A stretch of DNA of 30,382 nt from an uncultured Clostridia bacterium (GCA_949935895.1 CATLGL010000002.1:1-30382), one strand, 5' to 3'; shown: positions 9,508 to 20,920, numbered from the stretch's first letter. Translations and numbers: made by a program. The notes: a model not told the origin generated them from the sequence alone.

Positions 9508-12500
9508 TTAGTTATAATATTCTACACCAGCTTCAAATAGTTTTTGGTTTTTATTTCCTGGTATGTTGGTTAATATATCACTTCTATAACTTCTCTCTGA
9601 ATGTCCCATTTTTCCTAAAATTCTTCCATCTGGACTCGTAATTCCTTCTACTGCATAGGTTGAACCATTTGGATTATAACAAATATCATAAGTTGGATTT
9701 CCATTTAAGTCTACATACTGTGTTGCAATTTGCCCATTTTTTATCAGTTCTTTCATTACTTCTTCTGATGCTACAAATTTTCCTTCTCCATGTGAAATTG
9801 GTATAACAAATTCTTCTCCTACATGGACTTTACTAAACCATGGTGATATGTTTGATATTACTTTTGTATTAACCATTTTTGATTGGTGTCTTGCAATATC
9901 ATTAAAGGTTAGGGTTGGCATCGTATCCTCCATATCCATTATTTTTCCATATGGCAATAAGCCTAGTTTAATTAGTGCTTGGAAACCATTACATATTCCT
10001 AATATTAGTCCATCTTGTTCTTTTATATGAGCATGTATTGCTTGTGTTAGTTTTGGATTTCTTAGCACTGCTGCAATAAATTTTCCAGAACCATCTGGTT
10101 CGTCTCCTGCACTAAATCCTCCTGGTAACATGATAATTTGTGCATTTTTAATTTCTTTTTCAAATACATCAATGGATTCTAATAGCGTTTCTGGTTTTAA
10201 GTTACGAAATACTGCTGTATTAACAATAGCTCCTGCATCTTCAAAGGCTTTGGTTAAATCATACTCGCAGTTTGTTCCTGGGAATATTGGTATAAATACT
10301 CGTGGCTTTGCTATTTTAGTTTTTGCTTTTTGTAATGCTTCCCTCTCTGTTTTTGGTATTGTTATATTTTGTTGGATATTATTTTGTTTCCCTCCTGTTG
10401 CATGTGTAGGAAATACTTTTTCCAAAGGCTGTTGCCATAGTGTGATTAGTTCTTCTAATGACATAACCTTATCTTCAGAAATTTGAATTTTTTCTTGTTC
10501 TATGGTATGTCCTAATTCTTCTAATTTTGGCTCTTCTATTGGTGCTTCTAATTCTATAATAAAGCTTCCATACATTGGATAAAATACATCCTCTTGTGTG
10601 GTAAAAGTAAATCCAATTTTATTTCCCATTGCTGATTTTGTAATAGCATCTGCTATTCCTCCATGACGAATGGTACTACATGATAATACTTTTCCTTGTT
10701 TCACTAATTTGTGTATAATCTCATAGTTTTCTTTTAAATCATCAAAATCAGGAAGTAAATTTTCATCAATTTTTGTTTTTAATATCATTACTGTAGAGTT
10801 CACTTTTTTGAATTCATTTGAAACGGCATCTTCTACTTTAATAGTTCCTACACAAAAAGAGGTTAAGGTTGGTGGAACATCTAGTTCGTTATACGAACCA
10901 GACATGGAGTCTTTTCCTCCAATGGCAGCAATTTTTAATTTCTCTTGTACCAAATAAGCTCCTAATAATGCGGATAGTGGTTTTCCCCATCTTAATGGTT
11001 CATCTTTTAATTTTTCAAAGTATTCTTGGAAGGTTAGCCATGCTTTTTTATAATCTCCTCCCATTGCTACATATTTTGTGACTGCTTCAACAACTGCATA
11101 TACTGCTCCATAGAATGGACTCCAACTTGCAAGATATGGATTATATCCATAGGTCATAACAGTTCCTGTATCACTATATCCATTGAGTGTTGGAATTCTT
11201 GCTGCCATTCCTTCTGTTGGTGTTAATTGATATTTTCCTCCAAATGGCATAGTAATCGTTCCTGCTCCTATTGTAGAATCAAAACGTTCTACTAATCCTT
11301 TTTGTGAACAACAATTTAAGTCACTAATCGTTTGTTTCCATGCTTCTACTATATTGCTTACTTCTTTTTTCTTAAAATAATGATTGGCTTTATCTGGTTC
11401 TATAATAGTTGCATTCGCTTTTTTTACATCTCCATTGGTATCTAAAAATTCACGGCTAATATTAACAATACATTTTCCTCGCCAATACATTTTGATTCTT
11501 GGTTCTTGTACAACATCTGCTACTATGCTTGTTTCTATATTTTCTAATGATGCTAATCTTTCAAATTCTTCTACATCGTTTGCACGAACTACTACTGCCA
11601 TTCTTTCTTGCGATTCAGAAATAGCAAGTTCGGTTCCATCTAATCCTTCATATTTTTTAGGTACTTTATCTAGGTTAATGACTAATCCATCTGCTAACTC
11701 TCCAACAGCAACAGATACTCCTCCTGCTCCAAAGTCGTTACAACGTTTAATTAACTTTGTTGCTTCTGGATTACGAAATAGTCTTTGTATTTTTCTTTCT
11801 TCTGGTGCATTTCCTTTTTGTACTTCTGCACCACAAGTCGTTAATGATTTACTTGTATGGGCTTTAGACGACCCAGTTGCTCCTCCACATCCATCTCTTC
11901 CTGTTCTTCCTCCAAGTAAAATAACTTTATCTCCTGGTTCTGGACGTAATCGAAGGACATTTTTAGCTGGTGCTGCACCTACTAGTGCTCCTATTTCTAA
12001 ACGTTTTGCCACATAACCTGGATGATAAATTTCCGTTACTTGTCCGAGTAGCAAGTCCTATTTGATTTCCATAGGAACTATATCCTCTTGCTGCTTCATT
12101 GGTAAGTTTTCGTTGTGGTAATTTATTTGGCAAAGTTTTTTCAATACTTACGGTTGGATCTCCACATCCAGTTACTCTCATTGCTTGGTATACGTATACA
12201 CGTCCTGATAGTGGATCACGAATTGCCCCTCCTAGGCATGTTGCTGCTCCTCCAAATGGTTCAATTTCAGTTGGATGATTATGGGTTTCATTTTTAAACA
12301 TGATTAAGTATTCCTCTGGTTTTCCATCGACTTGTATGGTTGCTTTAATACTACATGCATTAATTTCTTCAGATTCATCTAAATCTTTTAATTGTCCTTT
12401 TTTCTTTAATTCTTTTGCAGCAATCGTTGCAACATCCATTAAACAAATATCTTTTTTCCTATCTTCATAAACATATTTTCTAGAGGTGATATAGTCTTCA

Positions 12501-13244
12501 TAAATTTTTTGTAGTAAGTCCCATTTTATATCAATGGTTTCTAGTTTGGTAAGAAATGTTGTATGGCGGCAATGGTCAGACCAATAGGTATCAATCATTT
12601 TCATTTCTGTCATGGTTGGGTCTCTTTTTTCGGTATCTCTAAAATAGGCTTGACAGAATTTTAAGTCTGCTAAATCCATGGCAAATCCATATTTTTGATA
12701 AAATTTTTCTGCATCTTCGTCTGTCATATTGATAAATCCTTCAATGACAGCAACATCCTCTGGCTCCTTCATTTTTTCTTCTAATGAAGCTTGTTTTTCA
12801 AGCCTTGCTTCTTGTGAATCGACACTGTTAATGATATAATTTTTAATTTTTTGCAATTCTTGGTCTGAAATATTTCCTTTTAGAATATAGATTCTTGCTG
12901 ATTTTGCAGTTGGTCTTTTATTTCCGGCTAATAATTTGCAAACACTCTTCTAAAGAATTTGCTCTTTGATCAAATTGCCCTGGTAAAAATTCCGTTGCAA
13001 ATACCTTGTCTTGCTCTATAAATGGATATTCTTCATCAAAGCAAACATCTACTTGTGGTTCTGAAAATATTGTTTTTTTAGCTTTTTCATAAGTATTATC
13101 ATCAATACCAGATACATCATAACGGTTTAATAAGATTACTTCTGTTAAACCATTTATTTGCAAGTTTTCTTGCAAGTCTTGTAATACATTTTTTGCTTCA
13201 ATATCAAAACCTGCTCTTTTTTGTACATAAATTCTTCTTACCAT
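9508..13244 (-). CDS. purL: PurL, single-chain phosphoribosylformylglycinamidine synthase, two CGG +1 shifts
   Basis: Reconstituted 1244-aa FGAM synthase, which uses ATP and glutamine to turn FGAR into FGAM. It has an N-terminal PurS-like region, two AIR-synthase-like halves (HNHPTEIEPFGGAATC; GGKDSMSGS) and a C-terminal class I glutaminase domain (FPGTNCEYD, nucleophile Cys in LGICNGFQ, His in MGHSERS). The first CGG (plus-strand CCG 12924-12926, codon 107) lies in LQIIS-GNKRPTAKSARIY. The second (CCG 12044-12046) lies in IGLAT-GQVTEIYHPGY. The start at 13244 has AGGAGG ten bases upstream and its own promoter. The remaining ~840 codons are open and contain CGA and CGT arginines but no in-frame CGG. 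Confidence 0.95.
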
Positions 13245-13284
13245 GTTTTGTGAAACCTCCTATTTTTTATTTTGTTACAGATAA

Positions 13285-13313
13285 ATTATATTATAAATCG
13301 ACAGATTTATCAA
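13285..13313 (-). promoter_or_regulatory. Promoter of purL
   Basis: On the minus strand, -35 TTGATA (13308-13313), a 17-base spacer and -10 TATAAT (13285-13290), with a leader of about 35 bases. It suggests that purL-purB are transcribed separately from purA-purM. Confidence 0.65.
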
Positions 13314-13438
13314 GGTTTTTCTTAGGGAAATACCGAATTTTGTTACTTTTCAGGTATAACTTATATGAATATCAAAATATGCTTTATTTTTGTATTGAAA
13401 ACCAATAGCCCATTGTGGCAGAAAAAAATGGAAAACAT

Positions 13439-13475
13439 AGAAATAAAAGTTGCATAATTTGCAACTTTTATTTCT
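13439..13475 (-). terminator. Terminator after purM
   Basis: A perfect 15-bp stem (13439-13453 with 13461-13475) nine bases past the purM stop. On the minus strand it is followed by a T-containing run about ten bases further on. Confidence 0.65.
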
Positions 13476-13483
13476 AGTTTGTA

Positions 13484-14524
13484 TTATAAATTAATTTCAA
13501 TCTCTTTATTTCCTTCTACTACCTCTCCAATTACATAAGCTGTTTCTCCTTCTTGTTTTAGGATTTGTAGTGCTTTTTCCTTCTCCTGTTTTGAAACGAT
13601 AATTGCCATTCCAATTCCCATGTTGAAAGTGTTATACATGTCTCTTAATGGTATGTTCCCTTGTTTTTGGATTAACTCAAAAATAGCTGGTATTTGGTAT
13701 GCATTTTTGTTAATAGAAAGTGCTACCCCTTCTCTTAACATTCTTGGCATGTTTTCGTAAAAACCTCCACCTGTAATGTGTGAAATTCCTTTTACTTTTA
13801 CTTGTTCTATTAAAGATAATACTGGCTTTACATAGATTTTAGTTGGAGTTAGTAATGCTTCTGCTAATGTTGTACCTAATTCTTCTTTGTATTCTTTTAG
13901 GTTTTCTTCATTTACCTGAAATACTTTTCGAACTAAGGAAAATCCATTAGAATGTACTCCAGAAGATGCTAATCCTATTACAACATCTCCTATTTCAATA
14001 TCTTTTGGGCTAATCATTTTTTTCTTGTCCACTATTCCTACACTAAAGCCTGCTAAATCATATTCATTTTCAGAATATAATCCTGGCATTTCTGCTGTCT
14101 CTCCTCCAACTAAGGCACAACCTGCCATTTTGCACCCTTTCGCTACTCCACTTACAATAGTGGCTACCATTTCTGGTATATTTTTCCATAGTGACATATA
14201 GTCTAAAAAGAATAATGGTTTTGCCCCACAACATACAATATCATTTACACACATGGCAACACAGTCTTGTCCAATGGTATCGTGCTTGTTCATTAAAAAC
14301 GCTAATTTCAGTTTTGTTCCTACACCATCAGTGCCAGATACTAAAATTGGCTCCTCCATCTGTTTAGTATTAATAGAAAATAATCCTCCAAAACCTCCAA
14401 GGTCTGAGACAACTCCACTTGTATAAGTTTCTTGTACTGATTTTTTCATTAACTCTACTGCTTTATATCCTGCTGTTACATCTACTCCTGCTTCTTTATA
14501 ACTATTACTAAAACTTTTTTCCAT
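13484..14524 (-). CDS. purM: PurM, phosphoribosylformylglycinamidine cyclo-ligase (AIR synthetase)
   Basis: Intact 346-aa enzyme that closes FGAM to AIR. It shows YKEAGVDVTAGYKAVELMK at the N-terminus, VSGTDGVGTKLKLAF, DCVAMCVNDIVCCGAKPLFFLDY, GGETAEMPG and HITGGGFYENMPRML, all standard family blocks, and has the usual length. AAGGAGAA precedes the ATG. There is no CGG triplet in any phase, and the gene is unbroken, which fits the rule that breaks occur only at in-frame CGG. It follows purA by 77 bases on the same strand and probably shares its transcript. Confidence 0.96.
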   Translation of the reverse strand: MEKSFSNSYKEAGVDVTAGYKAVELMKKSVQETYTSGVVSDLGGFGGLFSINTKQMEEPILVSGTDGVGTKLKLAFLMNKHDTIGQDCVAMCVNDIVCCGAKPLFFLDYMSLWKNIPEMVATIVSGVAKGCKMAGCALVGGETAEMPGLYSENEYDLAGFSVGIVDKKKMISPKDIEIGDVVIGLASSGVHSNGFSLVRKVFQVNEENLKEYKEELGTTLAEALLTPTKIYVKPVLSLIEQVKVKGISHITGGGFYENMPRMLREGVALSINKNAYQIPAIFELIQKQGNIPLRDMYNTFNMGIGMAIIVSKQEKEKALQILKQEGETAYVIGEVVEGNKEIEINL

Positions 14525-14601
14525 ACGGTTTTCTCCTTTTTTATTTTGATACCTTTTTATTTTTGTTTAAATTAGAAATATTTCTCTAACTTCTCTTCTT
14601 T

Positions 14602-15860
14602 CTATTTTACAATTGTCTCTTTTTCATCTGCACCAATTCCTATATATTTTACTTTTATTTTGGTGTAGTCTTCTATAAATTCAATATATTTTTTAGCATT
14701 ATCTGGTAAGTCTTCATAGTCTTTGATTCCCTCTGGTATTTTCCATCCTTCAAATTCTTCATAAATTGGTTTACAATTTTCTCTATCTATTGGTATGTAT
14801 TGTATTTTTTCTCCTTTATATTCATATGCTACACATATTTTTATTTTTTCTAATTTTCCAATGGTGTCTATATGATTTACACATAGGCTAGTTAATCCAC
14901 AAACAAAACACGCATTTTTAATCATTACTAAATCAAGCCATCCGACATCTTCTTGGTCTTTTTGTAGTGGTTCCATATTCATGTCCTAATTCTCTTATCG
15001 TATCCCCTATTTTGTTGTTTTGTTCTGTTGTAAATGGTCCTTCTCCTACTCTTGAACAATAAGCTTTCATTACTCCGATTACTTCATCTATTTTAGTTGG
15101 TCCAATGCCTGCTCCAGACGCTGTTCCTGATGCATTCGCATTAGAGGAGGTAACATAGGGGTAATCTCCATGGTCTGGGTCTAAGTATAGCGCTTGTGCT
15201 CCTTCTACAATAATATTTTCTTTGTTTTCGCTTGCTTGCATTAAAATAGAACTAGTATCACAAATATAATTTTCCAATTTTTTTGAATAAGCAATACATA
15301 AATTATATTCTTCTTCTAAATCAATTTCTGGATACCCAAATACTCTTAATTGTGCATTCGCAAGTTTTAGCGCTTCTTCTAATTTCTTTTTTAAAGTATC
15401 TGTTTTTATTAAATCGAACATACGAAGACCTGTTCTATTGCATTTTTCTGCATAGCATGGACCAATTCCTCTTTTAGTGGTTCCTACTTTGTTTTCTTTT
15501 AGTTCTTCGTACAAATTGTCTAATTGTTTATGATGTGGTAAGATTACATGTGCTCTTTGGCTTATTTTTAATCTTTTGTTTGAAATGGATATTCCTGCTT
15601 TTTCCATTTCTTCCATTTCTAAGATAAGGACTTCTGGATCAATCACAACTCCTGGTGCAATAATACACGTAACACCTTGACGAATGATAGCTGATGGTAA
15701 TAAGTGCATCGCATATTTTTTGCCATTTGCAACAACAGTATGTCCTGCATTATTTCCTCCTGTTGCTCGTACCACCACTCCGTGCATTTTTGGATTCAAA
15801 GTGAGAAGCTCTTCCTTTGCCTTCATCTCCCCATTGGGTTCCTACAATTAGTTTTATCAT
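14602..15860 (-). CDS. purA: PurA, adenylosuccinate synthetase, two CGG +1 shifts
   Basis: Reconstituted 418-aa enzyme for IMP plus aspartate to adenylosuccinate, driven by GTP. The true start is ATG at 15860, giving MIKLIVGTQWGDEGKG, the diagnostic N-terminus. Codon 27 is CGG (plus-strand CCG 15780-15782); skipping the C gives ESKNA-GVVVRATGGNNAGHTVV. The second CGG (CCG 14942-14944) lies in KRPRRC-GWLDLVMIKN. Between them are CNRTGLR and VTSSNANASGTASGAGIGPT. One oddity is Lys instead of the usual Gly in TTTKRPRR; both flanks are normal, so I treat it as natural variation. It has its own promoter upstream and leads a purA-purM unit. Confidence 0.94.
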
Positions 15861-15904
15861 ATTTTTCCCTTTCTTCCTATATTCCATTTGCTAATTTCGA
15901 CATT

Positions 15905-15933
15905 ATCGTATCATATTTAGACAGATAATTCAA
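15905..15933 (-). promoter_or_regulatory. Promoter of purA-purM
   Basis: On the minus strand, -35 TTGAAT (15928-15933), a 17-base spacer and -10 TACGAT (15905-15910), about 45 bases before the purA start. Confidence 0.5.
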
Positions 15934-15979
15934 TTACTTTTTCATGTTTTTGGGTAACTTTTTATAAACATTTGCAATA

Positions 15980-16016
15980 GAACTCGATACCTGTTTTACT
16001 GGTACCGAGTTCGCTT
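15980..16016. terminator. Hairpin at the end of the pyr operon
   Basis: GAACTCGATACC (15980-15991) pairs with GGTACCGAGTTC (16001-16012) with one mismatch-like G-U or A-C position, six bases past the pyrD stop. The T run (GCTTTTTA) is on the plus side, so its strength in the pyr direction is uncertain. Confidence 0.55.
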
Positions 16017-16017
16017 T

Positions 16018-16929
16018 TTAGTTCATTTGAACCGTTCCTACAATTTCATTGATATCTTCTATTTTATATTGTTTCATATAGTCTTCTATTCCCTCTACTA
16101 CTTTTATAGCTGTATCTGGTGCAATAAAATTTCCTGTTCCTATGGAAATAGCTCTTGCTCCTGCTAACATATATTCAATAGCATCTTGTGCTGTTACAAT
16201 TCCTCCTAATCCTAAAATTGGTATGTTTACTGTTTTTGCTACTTGATATACCATTCTAACTCCTACTGGTTTCACACATGGTCCGTGATAGCCCTCCTGT
16301 ATTATTGGCAAGATGTGGTCTTCTTGTATGAATATCAATACTCATTCCAAGAAGTGTGTTAATTAACGATACCCCATCTGCCCCTGCGTCTTGGGCTCCT
16401 TTCGCAGGCATAGTAATATCAGTTACATTTGGTGTTAATTTTACAATAAGTGGTTTGTCTAATACTTTTCTTACTTGTGAGGTAACTTCTTTTACCCCCT
16501 CATAAGTGGTTCCAAAAGCTAGGCATCCCATTTTTACATTAGGACAGGATAAGTTTAGTTCTACTCCATCAATATCCAATGTGTTTAACACTTTTGCAAG
16601 TTCTACATAGTCTTCTATTGTACTTCCACAAGCATTAACAATAATGGCAGTATCAAATTTTTTTAAATATGGTAAATCATTTTCCATAAAATAGGTAACT
16701 CCTGGGTTTTGAAGTCCTATCGCATTTAACATTCCTGCTGGGGTTTCATATACTCTTGGTGGTTTATTTCCTGCTCTTGGTTTTAAAGATGTTCCTTTGG
16801 TACAGATTCCTCCGAAGTTTATTTAAGTCAATAAATTCTTCAAATTCTCTTCCATAGCCAAAGGTTCCGTGATGCTACAGTTACTGGATTTTTCATCTTA
16901 ATTCCTGCTAAATTTACACTTGTATTCAT
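16018..16929 (-). CDS. pyrD: PyrD, dihydroorotate dehydrogenase B catalytic subunit, three CGG +1 shifts
   Basis: Reconstituted 302-aa FMN protein that oxidises dihydroorotate to orotate together with PyrK. The start is ATG at 16929 behind AAGGAGAA. This gene carries three sites: codon 21 (plus-strand CCG 16867-16869) in NPVTVAS-GTFGYGREF; residue 39 (CCG 16812-16814) in DLNKL-GGICTKGTSLKP; and residue 215 (CCG 16283-16285) in NNTGGLS-GPCVKPVGVRM. All three restored glycines lie in the FMN or substrate motifs of the family. ELNLSCPNVK (with the class 1B active-site Cys nearby in GCLAFG) and LGLGGIVTAQDAIEYMLAGA complete the barrel. It lies 13 bases after the CYTH gene and ends the operon. Three shifts in one essential gene imply near-complete efficiency. 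Confidence 0.94.
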
Positions 16930-16942
16930 ATTCGTTCTCCTT

Positions 16943-17479
16943 TTATACTTTATATTCTTTAAAATAGTTAAGACCATAATGTTCAAAAATTGCTTCTGTA
17001 CCCATTCTTACTACTTCATGATTTTCTAATCCCAATCTTTTTAACAATTCTCTTTCGTTTTCTACATTTTCTGTATCAATTTCTAAAAATGGCGGAATTT
17101 TATAAAAATCATCAATGTCAAAATCAATATTTCCTAATTCATAAGAAATTCTATGTGCACTTGCTTTTGCAATTGCTTTTAAACCAATTGCTGAGAAAAA
17201 ATCTAATTGCTCTTTCATTCTACTTGCTTTATATTTGATTGCTTCTTTTATTTCTGGTTTACTATTATGAATATGAATAGAAACTTTTATATTTCCCTCT
17301 TCTGTGATACGGATTAGTTTATCTTGTTTTAAATAATCCCCTTTTTCATTGTCTAGAACGGTAAATTTTCGTTCATCATCATAAACTTTTTTGGCTCCTA
17401 ATTGTTCTAATTTTGCTTTTACTTGTTCTATATCAATATTCAATACTTTAATTTCATGTTCAATATATTCTGATTGCAT
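16943..17479 (-). CDS. CYTH-domain protein inside the pyr operon
   Basis: Intact 178-aa protein with the CYTH (class IV adenylate cyclase / thiamine triphosphatase) signature ExExK at Glu7-His8-Glu9-Ile10-Lys11, followed by alternating charged strands (DDERKFTVLD, KLIRITEE, DIDDFYKIPPFLEIDTEN) typical of the triphosphate tunnel fold. The start at 17479 is chosen over an upstream ATG at 17527 because AGGAGG lies eight bases before it. The gene lies between pyrK and pyrD, with 13 bases to pyrD, so it is co-transcribed with pyrimidine genes. CYTH proteins bind triphosphorylated compounds; a role in nucleotide triphosphate or polyphosphate metabolism is only an inference. No CGG is in frame. Confidence 0.82.
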   Translation of the reverse strand: MQSEYIEHEIKVLNIDIEQVKAKLEQLGAKKVYDDERKFTVLDNEKGDYLKQDKLIRITEEGNIKVSIHIHNSKPEIKEAIKYKASRMKEQLDFFSAIGLKAIAKASAHRISYELGNIDFDIDDFYKIPPFLEIDTENVENERELLKRLGLENHEVVRMGTEAIFEHYGLNYFKEYKV

Positions 17480-17602
17480 ATTCTTTCCTCCTATTTCTGA
17501 TTTTACAATGTATGGAACAAAATGCATTTATGTTAATTGCTTCAAAGAAGTGGGCAATCAAAATTGCCTCTACATGTTATATGTTTTTATGATAACTGCC
17601 TT

Positions 17603-18397
17603 CTAAATTTCTACATCTGCTGCATTAAATACTGGTCCTGCTTTACATACATGCCAATAAACTGGGGCATCGCTTGGACTTTTAGCTGTTTTTACTGCAC
17701 ATCCCAAACATGCTCCAAGACCACATGCCATTTTTTGTTCTAGTGATATTTCACATGGAATATTGTTTTGGTTTGCATATTCTTGTACTGCTTTTAACAT
17801 TGGTAGTGGTCCACATGCAAATATTTTATCTGGTAATTGTTTTTCACAGTCTTTTTTTAATTCGTTAATAGCAAAACCAGAAATTTTATAACTTCCATCA
17901 TCTGTTGTAATAGTTAATGCATCTGATACTTGTTTAAATTCCTCTTCTAATGTTACTAAATCTCTATTTCGAAATCCTAAATACACATCAACCTTCGCAC
18001 TTGTTTGTTGTTTTAATTCTTTTGCAAGTTCGTATAATGGAAATATTCCAATTCCTCCACCAATAATTGCTACCTTCTCATAGTCTTTTATGCTAAATAC
18101 CCCATAGCCCAATGGTCCTATAACATCTAATTTTTCTCCTACATGACGTTTACTTAATAATTCCGTCCCTTTACCTTTTACTTGGAAAATGAATTCTAGA
18201 ATTCCGTTTTGTTTGTCTAAGTTATAAATACTAATTGGTCTTCTTAACAATGGCTCTATTCCATCTACTACTCGAATTTCTATAAAATGTCCTGGTTTTG
18301 CATTCGCAACAATTTCTTGTGCTTTAATACTAAATTTGTATAAATCTTCTTTTAATGTTTCGATTTTTACAATTTCTGCTTTACAATTTATTTTCAT
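17603..18397 (-). CDS. pyrK: PyrK, dihydroorotate dehydrogenase electron-transfer subunit
   Basis: Intact 264-aa subunit that passes electrons from PyrD to NAD+. It has the FAD-binding motif RRPISIY near residue 52, the NAD-binding GGGIGIFPLYELA, FACGPLPML, and a C-terminal [2Fe-2S] site (CGLGACLGC with a further Cys in HVCKAGPVF). Two CGG triplets occur in it, AAA GGG ACG GAA and AAC GGA ATT, but both are out of phase and are read normally, serving as internal controls for the shift rule. AAGGAGAA precedes the ATG. The 149-base gap to pyrF contains an AGGAGG with no start codon behind it and no other recognisable feature. Confidence 0.95.
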   Translation of the reverse strand: MKINCKAEIVKIETLKEDLYKFSIKAQEIVANAKPGHFIEIRVVDGIEPLLRRPISIYNLDKQNGILEFIFQVKGKGTELLSKRHVGEKLDVIGPLGYGVFSIKDYEKVAIIGGGIGIFPLYELAKELKQQTSAKVDVYLGFRNRDLVTLEEEFKQVSDALTITTDDGSYKISGFAINELKKDCEKQLPDKIFACGPLPMLKAVQEYANQNNIPCEISLEQKMACGLGACLGCAVKTAKSPSDAPVYWHVCKAGPVFNAADVEI

Positions 18398-18546
18398 GGT
18401 CCTTCTCCTTTTTTATTTTTTATATGTTGAGTAACATATGCATGTATTTTTCTTTTTTTGGTTATAAAGGTATTTTTAGTTACTTACCTACCTTAATAAA
18501 CAGACAATAAAATTACCTCTATTATCTTATCCTCCTATTGGGCACC

Positions 18547-19480
18547 TTATTGACCTTTGATTGCCTCTCTTAACTCATCTCGCATACGGATGGCCTCGGC
18601 TCTTGTAGCATTTGCAAATTCTTGTTCTGAAAATTGACTTTTATATGGTTCTTTTTGATAAGCACACATTAAACTTCTTGAAGCGTTTACAATTCCACCA
18701 ATTCCATTTTCATCAAAACCTAATGCAATGTCTTTGGCTTTTCCTCCGTTGTGCTCCATACCCTGGAATTAAGAAAAAGGTATGAGGTGCTAAGCTTCTC
18801 AAGGTTTTTAATTGTTCTGGATAGGTTGCTCCTACTACAGATGATATACTACTATAACCATATTTTCCTCTTAATTCTTCTCCCCAATTTTCAATTAGTA
18901 TGGCTACTTCTTCATAAATAGTTTTTCCATTTTCTAACTTTAAGTCTTGTAATTCCCCTGAAGATGGATTCGAGGTTTTATCAATAATAAATACCCCTTT
19001 TCCATATTTTTTAGCATCTTCGATGAAAGGTTTAATGCCATCAAACCCTAAGTATGGATTGATGGTTACAAAATCAACATCAAAAACAGCCTCTTCTTTT
19101 TCTAATAATGGCGTTTTTCCTAAATATGCATTAGAATATCCTGTTGCTGTTGAACCAATGTCTCCTCTTTTGGCATCTGCTATTACTATCATTCCTTTTT
19201 GTTTTGCATATTGGCATGTTTTTGCAAATACCTCCATTCCTTCTACTCCAAACATTTCATAAAAGGCAACTTGTGGTTTTACTGCTGGTATAATGTTATA
19301 GGTTGCATCAATTAAGGCTTTATTAAATTCTAGTATAGCTTTACATGCTCCTTGGATGGTTTTATCATATTTATCCGTAATACATTTTGGCAACATATCA
19401 TATCTTGGGTCTAACCCTATTACTGTTGGGTTATCCATTTGTTTTATTTTATCAATTAGTTTATCTATAGCATTGTTCAT
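18547..19480 (-). CDS. pyrF: PyrF, orotidine 5'-phosphate decarboxylase (type 2), one CGG +1 shift
   Basis: Reconstituted 310-aa enzyme forming UMP, of the longer type 2 family. The catalytic motif DAKRGDIG is at 102-109 (Lys104, Asp107), with GLDPRYD at the N-terminus and VTINPYLGFDGIKPF in the middle. The CGG (plus-strand CCG 18746-18748, codon 245) lies in IPGYGAQ-GGKAKDIALGF, the phosphate-binding loop shared by the family; frame 0 would end after eleven more codons. After the shift the protein runs to a normal C-terminus, NATRAEAIRMRDELREAIKGQ. AGGAGAGAAAAC precedes the ATG. It follows pyrC by 164 bases that hold a small hairpin (19613-19629) but no gene. Confidence 0.93.
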
Positions 19481-19644
19481 TGTTTTCTCTCCTATTCTTT
19501 ATTGTATTAGGAAAATCCCTATTATCTTAAGTTTATATTAGATTCTCTATATATGGTAAGTTTTTTTACTTCTACTTGTGCCGATACAAAACATCTCATA
19601 CATTCAGACATCGAAATCTTAGATTTCGTTAATGTTTAATTCTC

Positions 19645-20920
19645 TTATTTTTCATATACAATTCTTCCATTTACTATGGTGTACATTACTTTTCCCTTCA
19701 ATTTTTTACCAATAAATGGTGTGTTTTTTGATTTTGATACAATACTTTCTTTTTCGTATACATATTCTATATTTGGGTCAAATATGGTAATATCTGCATC
19801 ATATCCTTCTTTTAGTTGTCCTTTCGTTTCTAATTTTAGTAGCTTTGCAGGAGTGTATGAAGTTAATCGTACTAAATCTAAATAGCCCAGATGTTTTGGC
19901 TCGATTAAATTTGTAATACTTGCTGCAAGTGCTGTTTCAAATCCAATAATTCCATTTGGTGCAGTTGCTAATGGTTTTTGTTTTTCCTCCTCGCTATGTG
20001 GTGCATGGTCTGTAATGATGGCATCTATTGTTCCATCTTGTAACCCCTTTATGATAGCAAGTCTATCTTCTTCTTCTCTTAGTGGTGGATTCATTTTTGC
20101 ATTGGTTCCTGATTCTAACACCTCTTTTACAGTAAAACTATAATAATGTGGACATGTTTCACAAGTAACTTTTACCCCTCTTTTTTTGGCATCTCTAAGC
20201 ATAGCAACTGATGTTTTGGTGCTAATATGACATATATGACCTCTTACTTGGTTGGTTTCAGAAATAACAATTTCACGTGCTGCCATAATTTCTTCTGCTT
20301 CTGGAAGTACTCCTTCTACTCCTAATTTTTCAGCTACTTCTCCTGCATTAATTGCTCCTGCTGCTACTGATTTTTCTTCACAATGTGATGCAACAAAGGT
20401 ATCCTGTTCATCTGCTTTTATCATGGCTTCTCTCATCATTTTAGCACTTACTACTGGCATTCCATCATCTGAGAAAGCAATTGCACCGAGCTTGTTTCAT
20501 TTCTTCAAAATCTACTAATTCTTCTCCTTTTTCTCCTTTTGAAACACTTGAATAAGGAAGAATGTTACATAAATTTACTCGGTTTGCCTCCTTGATAATT
20601 TCTTTCAAAATAATAGCGCTATCTGGGGTTGGTTTGGTATTTGGCATAGGACAAATTGTTGTAAAACCACCCTTAATAGCACTTTTAGAGCCAGTTTCAA
20701 TTGTTTCTTTATATTCAAATCCTGGTTGTCTTAAGTGACAATGCATATCAATCATTCCAGGCATTACCATAAGACCTGTACAGTCAATGGTATTGTCTGC
20801 TACTTCATTAATTTGATTGGCTATTTTTGCAATTTTTCTGTCTTTTATTAAAATATCCATTTTTTGATTACATCTTGATGCATAATCAATTACATTTCCG
20901 TTTTTTAGTAAGATTGTCAT
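19645..20920 (-). CDS. pyrC: PyrC, dihydroorotase, one CGG +1 shift
   Basis: Reconstituted 424-aa class I dihydroorotase, which closes carbamoyl aspartate to dihydroorotate. The start at 20920 is preferred to an in-frame ATG at 20953 because GGAGGG lies just before it and a promoter sits between the two. The metal ligands His60 and His62 lie in DMHCHLRQPGFEYKE; later ligands lie in HCEEKS, HISTKTS and TDHAPHS. The CGG (plus-strand CCG 20486-20488, codon 145) lies in MKQA-GAIAFSDDGMPV, a block conserved in dihydroorotases. It is the first gene of the pyr operon. An AAC GGA junction near the start is out of phase and is read normally. Confidence 0.94.

Noticed and set aside
18398..18546. A small gene behind the AGGAGG in the pyrF-pyrK gap
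   Set aside because: No ATG, GTG or TTG lies at a suitable distance with a meaningful open frame.
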